Source: Lutimonas halocynthiae (GTDB lineage: Bacteria; Bacteroidota; Bacteroidia; Flavobacteriales; Flavobacteriaceae). From it: a stretch of 64,000 nucleotides of DNA. The DNA lies in assembly GCF_030409835.1 (NCBI RefSeq), contig NZ_JAUFQO010000004.1:558001-622000 (forward strand), written 5' to 3'. The notes below the pieces were generated by a model. The model did no database searches. It was not told where the DNA came from and worked only from the letters and a program-made list of their open reading frames with translations. The translations under genes were made by a program, and so were the position numbers. Below are positions 45,041 to 53,441 of the stretch, piece by piece (positions within the stretch are counted from its first letter, which is position 1; every line of letters begins with the position of its first letter).

Positions 45041-45808
45041 ATGAAAAATTTAAAAATTAGCCTGCTTACTCTGGTCATGACCTTATTGCCTTTGATTTCC
45101 TTTGCTCAGGATTCTAAAGATTACCAAGCTTATTGGATACACGAAGACCGTGTAAAACCAGAAATGAGAGAAGAATACGAACAGATTGCCAAAGACCTGG
45201 TAGCTGCCTGCACAGAACATAATGTTCAAGAAACCCAATGGCTGACAATGTCTCTGAACGATAATTCATATTTATATATTACACCAATGCAAAATTTTGC
45301 AGAGATGGATATCGATGCATTTGCAACGCTTTCTGAAAAAATGGGCAAAGATAAAATGAGCGCACTATTTGAAAGATTTAACACTACTTATGATGAACAC
45401 GGTGACTATGTTGTATACCTCAACAAAGGTCTTTCTTATATGCCCGGAGGAATTTCTCAAACTATTGAAGGCCAAAATTATAGAACACTTTATTATAATT
45501 ATGTTACCCCAGAGAATAATAAAGGATTTGTTGCAAGTCTGAAGAAGCTCAAAGCCTCCTTTGAAAAACACAACTCAAAAATACATTACCGTGTTTATAA
45601 AACCGGATTTGGTGTAATGGGAACCTATTACATGATTGCAGTAGCCGGTGAGAGCAATCTAGAAAGTGCCAAAAGAGGAGATGAAAACTGGGAGCTTATG
45701 AAAGATGACTTTGAACCAGTACTAAAGGAAATGAGAAAGTATACTTGGAAAACTGACGAAAAGAGAGGTTGGATGAGAGAAGATCTCGGTTATATTCCAG
45801 CCAAATAA
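45041..45808 (+). CDS. Secreted protein of unknown function with two related alpha-beta halves
   Basis: The 255-residue protein has a signal peptide (MKNLKISLLTLVMTLLPLIS, cleavage near FAQD). No family is recognised. The two halves look alike: YQAYWIHEDRVKPEMREEYE with later YLYITPMQNFAEMDIDAFA, and YYNYVTPENNKGFVASLKKL with later YYMIAVAGESNLESAKRGD. This suggests a duplicated dimeric alpha-beta-barrel-like (ABM/NIPSNAP-type) fold, an inference from pattern only. It lies 31 nt after the SnoaL-like lipoprotein gene and 35 nt before the next gene, so it is probably in an operon. Confidence 0.65.
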   Translation: MKNLKISLLTLVMTLLPLISFAQDSKDYQAYWIHEDRVKPEMREEYEQIAKDLVAACTEHNVQETQWLTMSLNDNSYLYITPMQNFAEMDIDAFATLSEKMGKDKMSALFERFNTTYDEHGDYVVYLNKGLSYMPGGISQTIEGQNYRTLYYNYVTPENNKGFVASLKKLKASFEKHNSKIHYRVYKTGFGVMGTYYMIAVAGESNLESAKRGDENWELMKDDFEPVLKEMRKYTWKTDEKRGWMREDLGYIPAK

Positions 45809-45843
45809 GTAATCAACTAATCAAACCTTATATTATTACGACG

Positions 45844-46350
45844 ATGAAAAAAATATTATTCACAGCAATGCTGCTTTTTGCTATGCTCTCTTGTCAGGTG
45901 GATACGAAAGAAAGATATACACGAAATTCTCCTGAGATCGATTTGCTTAAAAAAGGCATAGAGTATTATGAAAATGCCGACTGGGACAAATGGTCTGAAC
46001 AATATGCTGATTCTGCAAAAATTTATCAGAATACCTGGCATGTATGGTCTAGCCCTGAAGTAACCAAGGAAAGACATATTGACTTAATCTCTAAATTATC
46101 GAGCTATGGTTTTGAAAGAGAAGACCTAAGCATGGAACGTATCATTGATGACAAAGGCAAAATCTGGGTAAATTCCTGGGCGCTCTGGAGAGGAACTTTA
46201 AAAGCGAATAATAAGGTTATTGAAATCCCTGTGCATCTGACCGTTCAATTTGTGGATGGGAAAATTATCGAAGAATGCGGATTCTGGGATACGGCTGCAC
46301 TTAATGAGGAGTTAAAAAATATTGAGACAATTGATCTAAGTGATAATTAA
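45844..46350 (+). CDS. Second NTF2/SnoaL-like lipoprotein
   Basis: About 168 residues from the ATG at 45844; the frame opens earlier at a TTG inside the previous gene, but the lipoprotein signal MKKILFTAMLLFAMLSC starts here (lipobox Cys17). The mature part looks like an NTF2-like domain (LLKKGIEYYENADWDKWSEQ; IIDDKGKIWVNSWALWRGTL; IIEECGFWDTAAL). It is distantly similar in layout to the lipoprotein two genes upstream. Function unknown. The repeated occurrence of this fold in one operon suggests handling of a small hydrophobic ligand. Confidence 0.65.
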   Translation: MKKILFTAMLLFAMLSCQVDTKERYTRNSPEIDLLKKGIEYYENADWDKWSEQYADSAKIYQNTWHVWSSPEVTKERHIDLISKLSSYGFEREDLSMERIIDDKGKIWVNSWALWRGTLKANNKVIEIPVHLTVQFVDGKIIEECGFWDTAALNEELKNIETIDLSDN

Positions 46351-46374
46351 TTATTAACCTAAAAAAACAACAAA

Positions 46375-47397
46375 GTGAATCAAATCAATCCTTCAAAAAT
46401 AATGCAAGTTGGTTTGGGTTTTTGGGCTTCCAAAACCCTCCTGACGGCAGTAAACCTAAATCTCTTCACGCATCTGGCTGGAGGAGAAAAGTCAGGCAAA
46501 GAAATTCAGAAATTATTGGGCCTCCACGAAAGATCATTATATGATTTTCTGGACACCTTGGTTGCGCTTCAATTTTTAAAGCGAAAAGGTCTAAAAGAAA
46601 CCTCCATCTATTCAAATACTGAAGAGACAGCTCTTTTTTTAGACAAAAACAAATTATCCTATATGGGAGGTATGTTAGAAATGGCGAATAACAGGTTATA
46701 TCCCTTTTGGAATAATCTTGAAGGTGCTTTAAAAACAGGAGAACCACAAAATGAAAGCCAATCTGGAGAGGCGTCTATGTTCGAAGCCATTTATGCCAAC
46801 CAAGAAACACTTAAGGAATTTCTACACGCCATGGGAGGCATACAGGCCGGAAACTTTGATATGTTCGCTCATAATTATGACTTCTCAAACATACAGACCC
46901 ATTGTGACATTGGAGGCGCCGGAGGTAATTTAAGCGTTCATATTGCAAAAAACAATGCACATATGAATTGTCTATCCTTTGATCTTCCCCCTGTAGCACC
47001 AATAGCCAATGAAAATTTTAAACAACTCGGTTTGGGCGACCGAGTCAAAGCGGTGGCAGGAGATTTTTTCGCTGATAACCTGCCAAATGCCGAACTCATC
47101 ACGATGTGTAATGTTTTACATGATTGGAGCCTAAAAGATAAAAAAATGCTCATTAGAAAGGCATTTGATGCCTTACCCGAAAATGGCACTTTAGTAGTTA
47201 TAGAAAATGTGATTGATAATGACAGAAATACGAATGCCTTCGGGCTAATGATGTCTTTAAACATGTTAATTGAAACTGAAGAAGGTTTTGATTATAGTTT
47301 TTCAGACATGGAATCTTGGGCTAAAGAAGCAGGATTCAAAACCGTTAGTTCAATGCCTTTAACTGGACCAACCAGTGCAGTTATAGCAGTAAAATAA
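46375..47397 (+). CDS. SAM-dependent O-methyltransferase-like protein
   Basis: The 340-residue protein starts at GTG (46375). An N-terminal winged-helix dimerisation domain (ASKTLLTAVNLNLFTHLAGG; LGLHERSLYDFLDTLVALQF) is followed by a methyltransferase domain. SAM motif I reads HCDIGGAGGNLSVHIAKNN, and a later LITMCNVLHDWSLKDKKML segment matches plant-type and hydroxyneurosporene O-methyltransferases. Motif I has GGAGG where DVGGGTG is usual. It is the last gene of the run that begins with the SnoaL-like lipoprotein (24 nt after the previous gene). Substrate unknown, but hydroxylated aromatics or polyketides are typical. Confidence 0.83.
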   Translation: MNQINPSKIMQVGLGFWASKTLLTAVNLNLFTHLAGGEKSGKEIQKLLGLHERSLYDFLDTLVALQFLKRKGLKETSIYSNTEETALFLDKNKLSYMGGMLEMANNRLYPFWNNLEGALKTGEPQNESQSGEASMFEAIYANQETLKEFLHAMGGIQAGNFDMFAHNYDFSNIQTHCDIGGAGGNLSVHIAKNNAHMNCLSFDLPPVAPIANENFKQLGLGDRVKAVAGDFFADNLPNAELITMCNVLHDWSLKDKKMLIRKAFDALPENGTLVVIENVIDNDRNTNAFGLMMSLNMLIETEEGFDYSFSDMESWAKEAGFKTVSSMPLTGPTSAVIAVK

Positions 47398-47530
47398 ATG
47401 ACGAATAATAGAAATTGACAAGTGCACGTATTTTGAAAAATTATCAAAAAGGGGAAAGGTTTCAAGATACGTGTCTTGTCTTTCTCAGTGATATCACTAT
47501 CTTTCAAAATATCAAATTCAAAAACCATGA

Positions 47531-48718
47531 ATGACTGAGCAAACAAAATCTAAGAGAATCCAATCTATTGATGTATTAAGAGGCTTAGTGATGGTTATTA
47601 TGGCGCTGGATCATGTTCGCGATTATTTTCATTTAGAGGCCATCGTTTCTGATCCTTTAGATTTGGAGACAACAACTCCCTTTTTATTTATGACGCGTTT
47701 TGTGTCACATTTTTGCGCCCCTGTTTTTATCTTTCTTACCGGTACTTCCGCCAGTCTTTACGGGCAAAACAGAACAAAGAAAGAGCTATCTAAGTTCCTA
47801 TTCACTAGAGGCCTTTGGCTGATATTTGTTGAAATCATTATTATGAATTTCCTTTGGTGGTTTAATCCTTATTATGAGTTTATAAATTTACAGGTGATAT
47901 GGGCCATCGGTCTTTCTATGATCTTTCTATCAGCCCTGATTCATCTGCCTAAAAAAATAATTCTCTTACTTTCACTGCTTATCGTTTTTGGCCATAACAT
48001 GCTTGATCCAATAACTTTTGAAGGAAATAGTTTTAGTTCTATTTTATGGTATATTTTTCATCAGGCTAAAGACCTACCCCTAGAGAGCGGACGTATGATT
48101 TCATTCTATTATCCCGTTTTACCTTGGATTGCTGTTATGGCCTTAGGCTATTGTTTTGGATTTCTATATCATAAAAAATACGATGCTAACAAGAGAAAAA
48201 AAATATTATTAATCTTGGGTTTTTCTACCATATCTCTTTTTTTACTATTACGAGTTATTAATTTATATGGTGATATGGCGCCTTGGAGCAGACAAAAAGA
48301 TCTGGTATTTACAATTTTATCATTTTTAAAGGTTTCAAAATACCCTCCTTCTTTACTGTACATTCTTATCACAATCGGGCCTACCTTTATAGTGCTTTAT
48401 TTACTTGAAGGCATTCAATCAAAAGTGACCGATTTTCTGCTTGTATTCGGAAGAGTGCCCTTTTTTTATTATGTTTTACACATATTTTTTATTCATTCAG
48501 CGGCATTGCTTACATTATTTGTATTAGGAAAAGACTGGAGATTAATGATTTTTGATTCAACATCTTTTAGCACAAATAAATTAGCCGATTATGGTTATTC
48601 TCTTGGAATCGTATACCTTGTTTGGGTACTTATCGTAGCATCATTATATCCATTATGCAAGAAATACATGCGTTATAAACTCAACAATCCTCAGAAATGG
48701 TGGTTGAGTTATTTATAA
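47531..48718 (+). CDS. DUF1624 / heparan-alpha-glucosaminide N-acetyltransferase-like membrane protein
   Basis: The 395-residue polytopic protein (about ten helices) begins KSKRIQSIDVLRGLVMVIMA followed by LDHVRDYFHLEA. The conserved RG-L-x3-MALDHVR entry marks the DUF1624/HGSNAT-related acyltransferase group, and FCAPVFIFLTGTSASLYG follows. Proteins of this type may transfer acyl groups to sugars across the membrane. It stands alone, 133 nt after the methyltransferase. Substrate is unknown. Confidence 0.82.
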   Translation: MTEQTKSKRIQSIDVLRGLVMVIMALDHVRDYFHLEAIVSDPLDLETTTPFLFMTRFVSHFCAPVFIFLTGTSASLYGQNRTKKELSKFLFTRGLWLIFVEIIIMNFLWWFNPYYEFINLQVIWAIGLSMIFLSALIHLPKKIILLLSLLIVFGHNMLDPITFEGNSFSSILWYIFHQAKDLPLESGRMISFYYPVLPWIAVMALGYCFGFLYHKKYDANKRKKILLILGFSTISLFLLLRVINLYGDMAPWSRQKDLVFTILSFLKVSKYPPSLLYILITIGPTFIVLYLLEGIQSKVTDFLLVFGRVPFFYYVLHIFFIHSAALLTLFVLGKDWRLMIFDSTSFSTNKLADYGYSLGIVYLVWVLIVASLYPLCKKYMRYKLNNPQKWWLSYL

Positions 48719-48883
48719 TTATTCTTAGAAAATCAAAGCTTTGATATCGCTTTGTATGCATTCTTTCAAAGGATAAATTTTCATATATTTACGCCTTAAC
48801 CTTATTTGCCGCCATCTAAGTCATATTTCCTTTACCCTTTCTTTCTAGGTTCGAATGGATGCTGCAATGCTAGATTATAAAAA

Positions 48884-49450
48884 ATGGACAGAAGAAATGC
48901 CCTAAGAAATTTAGGGATCCTAACAGGTGGGATGGTATTGTTACCTTCATGCAATTTTTCAGAAGAGAAAGTTAGTTTGGTGATGAATAAGTTAAACATT
49001 AAAACTTCTGAAGAAGCTTTAATGAAAGAGCTTGTTAGTTGCATTATTCCTGAAGGAGACATTCCTGGAGCAGCATCTCTTGAAGTACATAATTTTGTTT
49101 GGATAATGGTGGATGATTGTATGGATGATGAAAAACAAGCAAGTTTCTTAAAAGGCATGAAATCATTTGATTCCTTTGCAAAAGAGATGAAAGGAACTTC
49201 CTTCTTATCTATGCAGCAAAGTGAGCGTGAAAATTCCTTATCAGACATAATAAGTCAGGCATCTGAGGATGCCGATCCTTTACAAAAAGATATCTCGTTT
49301 TTTGTTTCTGCCGTAAAAGGTTTAACCTCTTATGGGTATATGCAATCTGAATACATTATGAAGGAAGTAATGCCTTATACTTTGATTCCCGGAAGCTATG
49401 GCCCTTGTGAAACAGTTGACAACTCTAAAAGAATAAACGTAAATGGCTGA
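48884..49450 (+). CDS. Gluconate 2-dehydrogenase subunit 3 family protein
   Basis: The 188-residue protein starts MDRRNALRNLGILTGGMVLL and has a lipobox-like PSC (Cys27), combining a twin-arginine-like RR motif with a lipidation site. The body contains LMKELVSCIIPEGDIPGAAS and VHNFVWIMVDDCMDDEKQ, as in the small subunits that accompany periplasmic GMC dehydrogenases. Its 3' end overlaps the GMC oxidoreductase start by 8 nt, so the two are a coupled pair. It is likely to escort or anchor the large subunit through the Tat pathway. Confidence 0.82.
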   Translation: MDRRNALRNLGILTGGMVLLPSCNFSEEKVSLVMNKLNIKTSEEALMKELVSCIIPEGDIPGAASLEVHNFVWIMVDDCMDDEKQASFLKGMKSFDSFAKEMKGTSFLSMQQSERENSLSDIISQASEDADPLQKDISFFVSAVKGLTSYGYMQSEYIMKEVMPYTLIPGSYGPCETVDNSKRINVNG

Positions 49451-51140
49451 TATGGATAAGAATGAAAACACCTTTGATGTAATTGTCATCGGTTCAGGAA
49501 TGAGTGGTGGCTGGGCAGCTAAAGAATTTACTGAAAATGGCTTCAAAACTTTAGTCATTGAAAGAGGTAGAGAAGTTAAACACAATGTAAATTATCCAAC
49601 TACAAATATGAATCCCTGGGAATTCAAACATCGGGGAAATCTTACGGAAGACATTAAGAAAGAGAATCCTATTGCCAGCAAGTGCTATGTATTTAGAGAA
49701 GATGCCGAGCATTTTGTTTCAAAAGATAAGGAGCATCCTTATATACAGGAAAAACCATTTGATTGGATTAAAGGTTACCAAACCGGAGGGAAATCAATGT
49801 TATGGGCAAGGCAAACACAAAGGTTTAGCAACTATGATTTTGAGGGCCCGGCGAGAGATGGTTTTGCTGTAGACTGGCCTATCAGGTATGATGATTTAGA
49901 TCCTTGGTACAGCTACGTGGAAAAATTTGTTGGTATTGCCGGAAATAAAGACGGGCTTGATGTTTTACCAGATGGTGATTTTCTGCCTGCGATGGGATTA
50001 AACTGCATTGAAGAACATTTTAAATCATCGGTTGAGGAAAATTACGAGGACAGGCATGTTATAAGCGGGCGTTGTGCTCATATCACCGAGAATCGAGAAA
50101 TTTTCGCCAAACAAGGGCGAGGCCAATGCCAATATAGAAACCTTTGTCAACGTGGCTGTCCGTTTGGTGGCTATTTCAGCAGTAATTCAAGTACACTGCC
50201 CTGGGCAATGAATACTGGAAATCTAAGCATGATTCATGATTCTGTGGTTGAATCTATTATGTACGATGAGGAAAAACAACAGGCTTCGGGCGTAGTTGTT
50301 ATAGACACAAAAACAAAAGAGAAAAAAGAATATTTCGCTTCTATTGTTTTTGTAAACGCCGGAACTTTGAATACCAACCTTATTTTGTTGAATTCAAAAT
50401 CTACTCGCTTTCCGAATGGGCTTGGCAATGACAATGGCCTGTTAGGAAAGTATGTAGCATTTCATAATTATCGGGCACGCATGTCAGCAGAGTTTGATGG
50501 ATATGCCGATAAACATACTACAGGTAGAGAGCCAACCAGCGCCTATCTGCCTAGATTCAGAAATGTTGAAAAACAGGAAACGAATTTTTTGAGGGGATAC
50601 GCATCAGGATTTACCGCCAGAAGACAAGTTCTTCAAGACACTAGTGGCTTTGGTAATAACTTGAAAGATGGACTGTTGAATCCAACATATGGGGTTTGGC
50701 AAGTCGGGTCGCATATGATGGGTGAAACCATTCCAAAAGAAGAAAACCAGGTATCACTGGATAGAGAAAAAAAAGACGATTGGGGTATTCCTTTGCTTAA
50801 AATTGATATTGCCTATGATGATAATGACGAAAAAATGATAAAAGATTATCATGAGCAATTGACACAAATGTTTGAGGAGGCCGGATTTACAAATATTCGA
50901 ACCTATGACTCAAAACAAGCTCCTGGTTTAGATATTCATGAAATGGGAGGCGTTAGAATGGGAAAAGATCCTAAAACATCTTTATTAAATAAATGGAATC
51001 AACTTCATGGCTGTAAAAATGTCTATGTAACTGATGGTGCTTGTATGACTTCCACCTCCACTCAAAATCCATCATTGACATATATGGCGATTACCGCAAG
51101 GGCCTGTGATCATGCTATTAAAGAAGCGAAAAAAGCATGA
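49443..51140 (+). CDS. GMC-family FAD-dependent oxidoreductase
   Basis: The 565-residue protein has an N-terminal dinucleotide-binding motif (FDVIVIGSGMSGGWAAKEF). It also has a Cys-rich segment (QGRGQCQYRNLCQRGCPFGG), FVNAGTLNTNLILLNS, and the C-terminal catalytic region DIHEMGGVRMG ... TSTQNPSLTYMAI with His and Asn as expected. It lacks its own signal peptide and is coupled to the Tat-signal-bearing subunit 3, which suggests co-export to the periplasm. It probably oxidises a sugar or alcohol. No cytochrome c subunit is adjacent, so the acceptor is unclear. Confidence 0.87.
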   Translation: MADMDKNENTFDVIVIGSGMSGGWAAKEFTENGFKTLVIERGREVKHNVNYPTTNMNPWEFKHRGNLTEDIKKENPIASKCYVFREDAEHFVSKDKEHPYIQEKPFDWIKGYQTGGKSMLWARQTQRFSNYDFEGPARDGFAVDWPIRYDDLDPWYSYVEKFVGIAGNKDGLDVLPDGDFLPAMGLNCIEEHFKSSVEENYEDRHVISGRCAHITENREIFAKQGRGQCQYRNLCQRGCPFGGYFSSNSSTLPWAMNTGNLSMIHDSVVESIMYDEEKQQASGVVVIDTKTKEKKEYFASIVFVNAGTLNTNLILLNSKSTRFPNGLGNDNGLLGKYVAFHNYRARMSAEFDGYADKHTTGREPTSAYLPRFRNVEKQETNFLRGYASGFTARRQVLQDTSGFGNNLKDGLLNPTYGVWQVGSHMMGETIPKEENQVSLDREKKDDWGIPLLKIDIAYDDNDEKMIKDYHEQLTQMFEEAGFTNIRTYDSKQAPGLDIHEMGGVRMGKDPKTSLLNKWNQLHGCKNVYVTDGACMTSTSTQNPSLTYMAITARACDHAIKEAKKA

Positions 51141-51224
51141 AGTATCCTTTGAATTCCAACGCAACTAAAACAAGTATAAACCATCTATAAGTTAAATAAT
51201 CACTATTTTCGAAAAAGTACTTTT

Positions 51225-52199
51225 ATGAATAAATCTATTCTTTACTTACTCTTATTAGTTAATTTCAGCTTGTATTCTCAGCAAGCAGAATTAAAACTTG
51301 CTGCAGACGCCTGGCCCCCTTTTACCAATGTGGAAGGTGAAAAATCAATTTTGACTGATCTTGTTAGCGAAGCATTAACGAGAATGAACACCGTTTCATC
51401 AATTTCAATAATTGAGTTCAATGATGTATTGAGTGAAATTGAATCAGGAAAATTTGACGGATCTCCTGCCTTATGGATAAGTGATGACAGAAAAGAAAAA
51501 TACTTTTTTTCCAAACCTTATTTATATAATCAATTGATTTTGGTTGGAAGAAAAGGAAGTGATGTAAGCCAAAACTCATTTTCTCAATTAAGCGGTATGA
51601 GAATCGGAGTTGTTGACAATTATGCCTATGGGAACTTCGGAAATAATAAACAGATTACCATTGTTTCAGATGTAAACAATCAAAAAAATCTGGAAAATTT
51701 ACTTTCTGATAAAATAGATTACATGCTAGTTGACGCCCTGTTGATTCAATATATGTTAAAATATCAGTTGAATGATGTAACCAAACATTTAGCCATAGGT
51801 CAGAAACCGCTATTGGTCAAGCCTTTGCATTTTGCCTTAGGCAAAAACGTTGAAAATGCTGAGGAAATAATAAGTCAATTTGATGAACAAATTGAAGAGA
51901 TGGTCGCTGATGAAAGTTTTAACAGAATACTTGAACTAAACTGGATTCAAGCTGATGTTGATGGAGACGGTGTCACCGAATTGGTTCTCGGAAGTAATAT
52001 GGCAGGAACCGCTGCACCTCAAAATATTTATGGTTTAATGATGGACAATTCCTACAAAGAAAAAAATGGTCCTAAACGATACTATATCGACGGCAAACTT
52101 TATGAAGATTGGGATAATATTCCTAAGAGCTATAAACTGGATCTTGTTGAAGACAAAACACCTAGTGAAGAAGATACCTATATCAGATTAGACTTTTAA
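51225..52199 (+). CDS. Periplasmic solute-binding protein (SBP_bac_3) with Ca-type DxDxDG tail
   Basis: The 324-residue protein has a signal peptide (residues 1-19, cleavage near SQQA). A type II periplasmic binding domain follows (LKLAADAWPPFTNVEGEKSI; SPALWISDDRKEKYFFSKPY; QLSGMRIGVVDNYAYGNFG; MLVDALLIQYMLKYQLN). After about residue 240 comes DVDGDGVTEL, a calcium-loop pattern as in dockerin or FG-GAP repeats, with a tail of about 70 residues containing YYIDGKLYEDWDNIP. No permease or ATPase genes are nearby, so it may be a sensor or orphan binding protein. A strong terminator follows. Confidence 0.8.
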   Translation: MNKSILYLLLLVNFSLYSQQAELKLAADAWPPFTNVEGEKSILTDLVSEALTRMNTVSSISIIEFNDVLSEIESGKFDGSPALWISDDRKEKYFFSKPYLYNQLILVGRKGSDVSQNSFSQLSGMRIGVVDNYAYGNFGNNKQITIVSDVNNQKNLENLLSDKIDYMLVDALLIQYMLKYQLNDVTKHLAIGQKPLLVKPLHFALGKNVENAEEIISQFDEQIEEMVADESFNRILELNWIQADVDGDGVTELVLGSNMAGTAAPQNIYGLMMDNSYKEKNGPKRYYIDGKLYEDWDNIPKSYKLDLVEDKTPSEEDTYIRLDF

Positions 52200-52233
52200 G
52201 AAACAAATTCTTATTGTTCATGCAAAACCCTGC

Positions 52234-52268
52234 CTGCCCATGCTTTTTAGCATGGGCAGTTTTTTTTT
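52234..52268 (+). terminator. Strong rho-independent terminator after the solute-binding protein gene
   Basis: CTGCCCATGC (52234-52243) and GCATGGGCAG (52250-52259) make a perfect 10-bp GC-rich stem with a 6-nt loop, followed by nine T. Confidence 0.88.
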
Positions 52269-52318
52269 GCTAAATTTATAAGATTATACTATAGCTTAAT
52301 ACCAAACCTCACGTCAAA

Positions 52319-53020
52319 ATGGACTTATCAGCAGTATTGAAAGAATTGGAATCTTATGGAGATGAAAGGACAAAAAATACGTTTTTAAAACATGGAGCTC
52401 AAGAACCTTTTTTTGGCGTTAAAGTGGGCGATTTAAAAAAAATATTAAAGAAAACGAAGAAAAACCACACCTTATCTCTTGCCCTATATGAGACAGGAAA
52501 TTCAGATGCCATGTACCTCGCTGGCCTAATGGCCGATGAAAAACAAATTAGTAAGGATGATTTAAACCGCTGGGTTCAAGCTGCCTATTGGTATTATTTA
52601 AGTGAGTATGCCGTTCCATGGGTCGCTGCAGAGACGTCATACGGATTTGAATTAGGCCTGAAATGGATTCGGTCAGAAAAAGAGAATATAGCTGCAGCCG
52701 GCTGGTCTACCCTTTCAAACTATGCCAGCGTTAATGATTCTCTAGATTTGAATGCTTATTCATCACTGTTGGATGAAATCGAAAACACGATTCACAACGC
52801 AAAAAACAGGGTGAAATATACCATGAATGGTTTTGTTATTGCAGTTGGCAGTTTTATACCTGAATTAACAGAAAAGTCTAAAAAAGTCGCTGCTAAAATC
52901 GGAAAAGTAAGCGTTTTTATGGGAGAAACTTCTTGCAAGGTACCGCTGGCTAAAGATTATATTGCAAAAATTGAATCACAGGGAAGGCTCGGCAAAAAAA
53001 GAAAAACAGCAAGATGCTAA
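52319..53020 (+). CDS. AlkD-like DNA alkylation repair protein (HEAT-repeat)
   Basis: The 233-residue all-helical protein matches the AlkD/AlkC-type HEAT-repeat DNA glycosylase family: EPFFGVKVGDLKKILKKTKK near residue 30, ALYETGNSDAMYLAGLMADE, and WVAAETSYGFELGLKWIRSE in the middle. AlkD excises 3- and 7-alkylpurines without base flipping. Key aromatic and Asp residues cannot be confirmed by eye. It is monocistronic, with its own short leader after a strong terminator. Other HEAT-type functions remain possible. Confidence 0.8.
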   Translation: MDLSAVLKELESYGDERTKNTFLKHGAQEPFFGVKVGDLKKILKKTKKNHTLSLALYETGNSDAMYLAGLMADEKQISKDDLNRWVQAAYWYYLSEYAVPWVAAETSYGFELGLKWIRSEKENIAAAGWSTLSNYASVNDSLDLNAYSSLLDEIENTIHNAKNRVKYTMNGFVIAVGSFIPELTEKSKKVAAKIGKVSVFMGETSCKVPLAKDYIAKIESQGRLGKKRKTARC

Positions 53021-53078
53021 ATGTCATGTTTTGACACCATATAAAATTAAATCTTTACCGCAAACTTAAAACTAGCTT

Positions 53079-53420
53079 ATGAAAACCGCTTCAATAGCAA
53101 ATGACTTAAATTATAATGAAACCAAGCCTAATGTCTCTGTGCTACTTGAAACTGATAACAGCAAAGAACTGCGAATTCTTTTAAAAAAAGGGCAATCTAT
53201 GAAGGAACATCAAACACCCTTTCCAATTGTCGTAGAAATTTTTGAAGGCAACATAATCTTTGGTGTAAATGGAGAAAAACACAATTTTAAAAAAGGAGAT
53301 ATGCTTTCTCTTGATGGATCTGTTCCTCATGACCTTGAAGCGCTTTCTGACAGTATCATTAGACTGTCTCTTTCTAAAAAGGATAAGATCAACAGAGTTA
53401 AAGGCGTTGCCAATAGCTAA
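53079..53420 (+). CDS. Small cupin-domain protein
   Basis: The 113-residue protein has one conserved beta-barrel (cupin_2-like). Motif 1 is reduced (MKEHQTPFPIVVEIFEGNI, with a single His) and motif 2 is MLSLDGSVPHDLEAL with one His. Two histidines and two glutamates could bind a metal, but the site is not the full canonical set. Such single-domain cupins often act on quercetin-like or sugar substrates or as sensors. It starts 58 nt after the AlkD-like gene and precedes the esterase gene by 21 nt. Confidence 0.78.
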   Translation: MKTASIANDLNYNETKPNVSVLLETDNSKELRILLKKGQSMKEHQTPFPIVVEIFEGNIIFGVNGEKHNFKKGDMLSLDGSVPHDLEALSDSIIRLSLSKKDKINRVKGVANS

Positions 53421-53441
53421 AACAAATAATAGCAAAACAAA

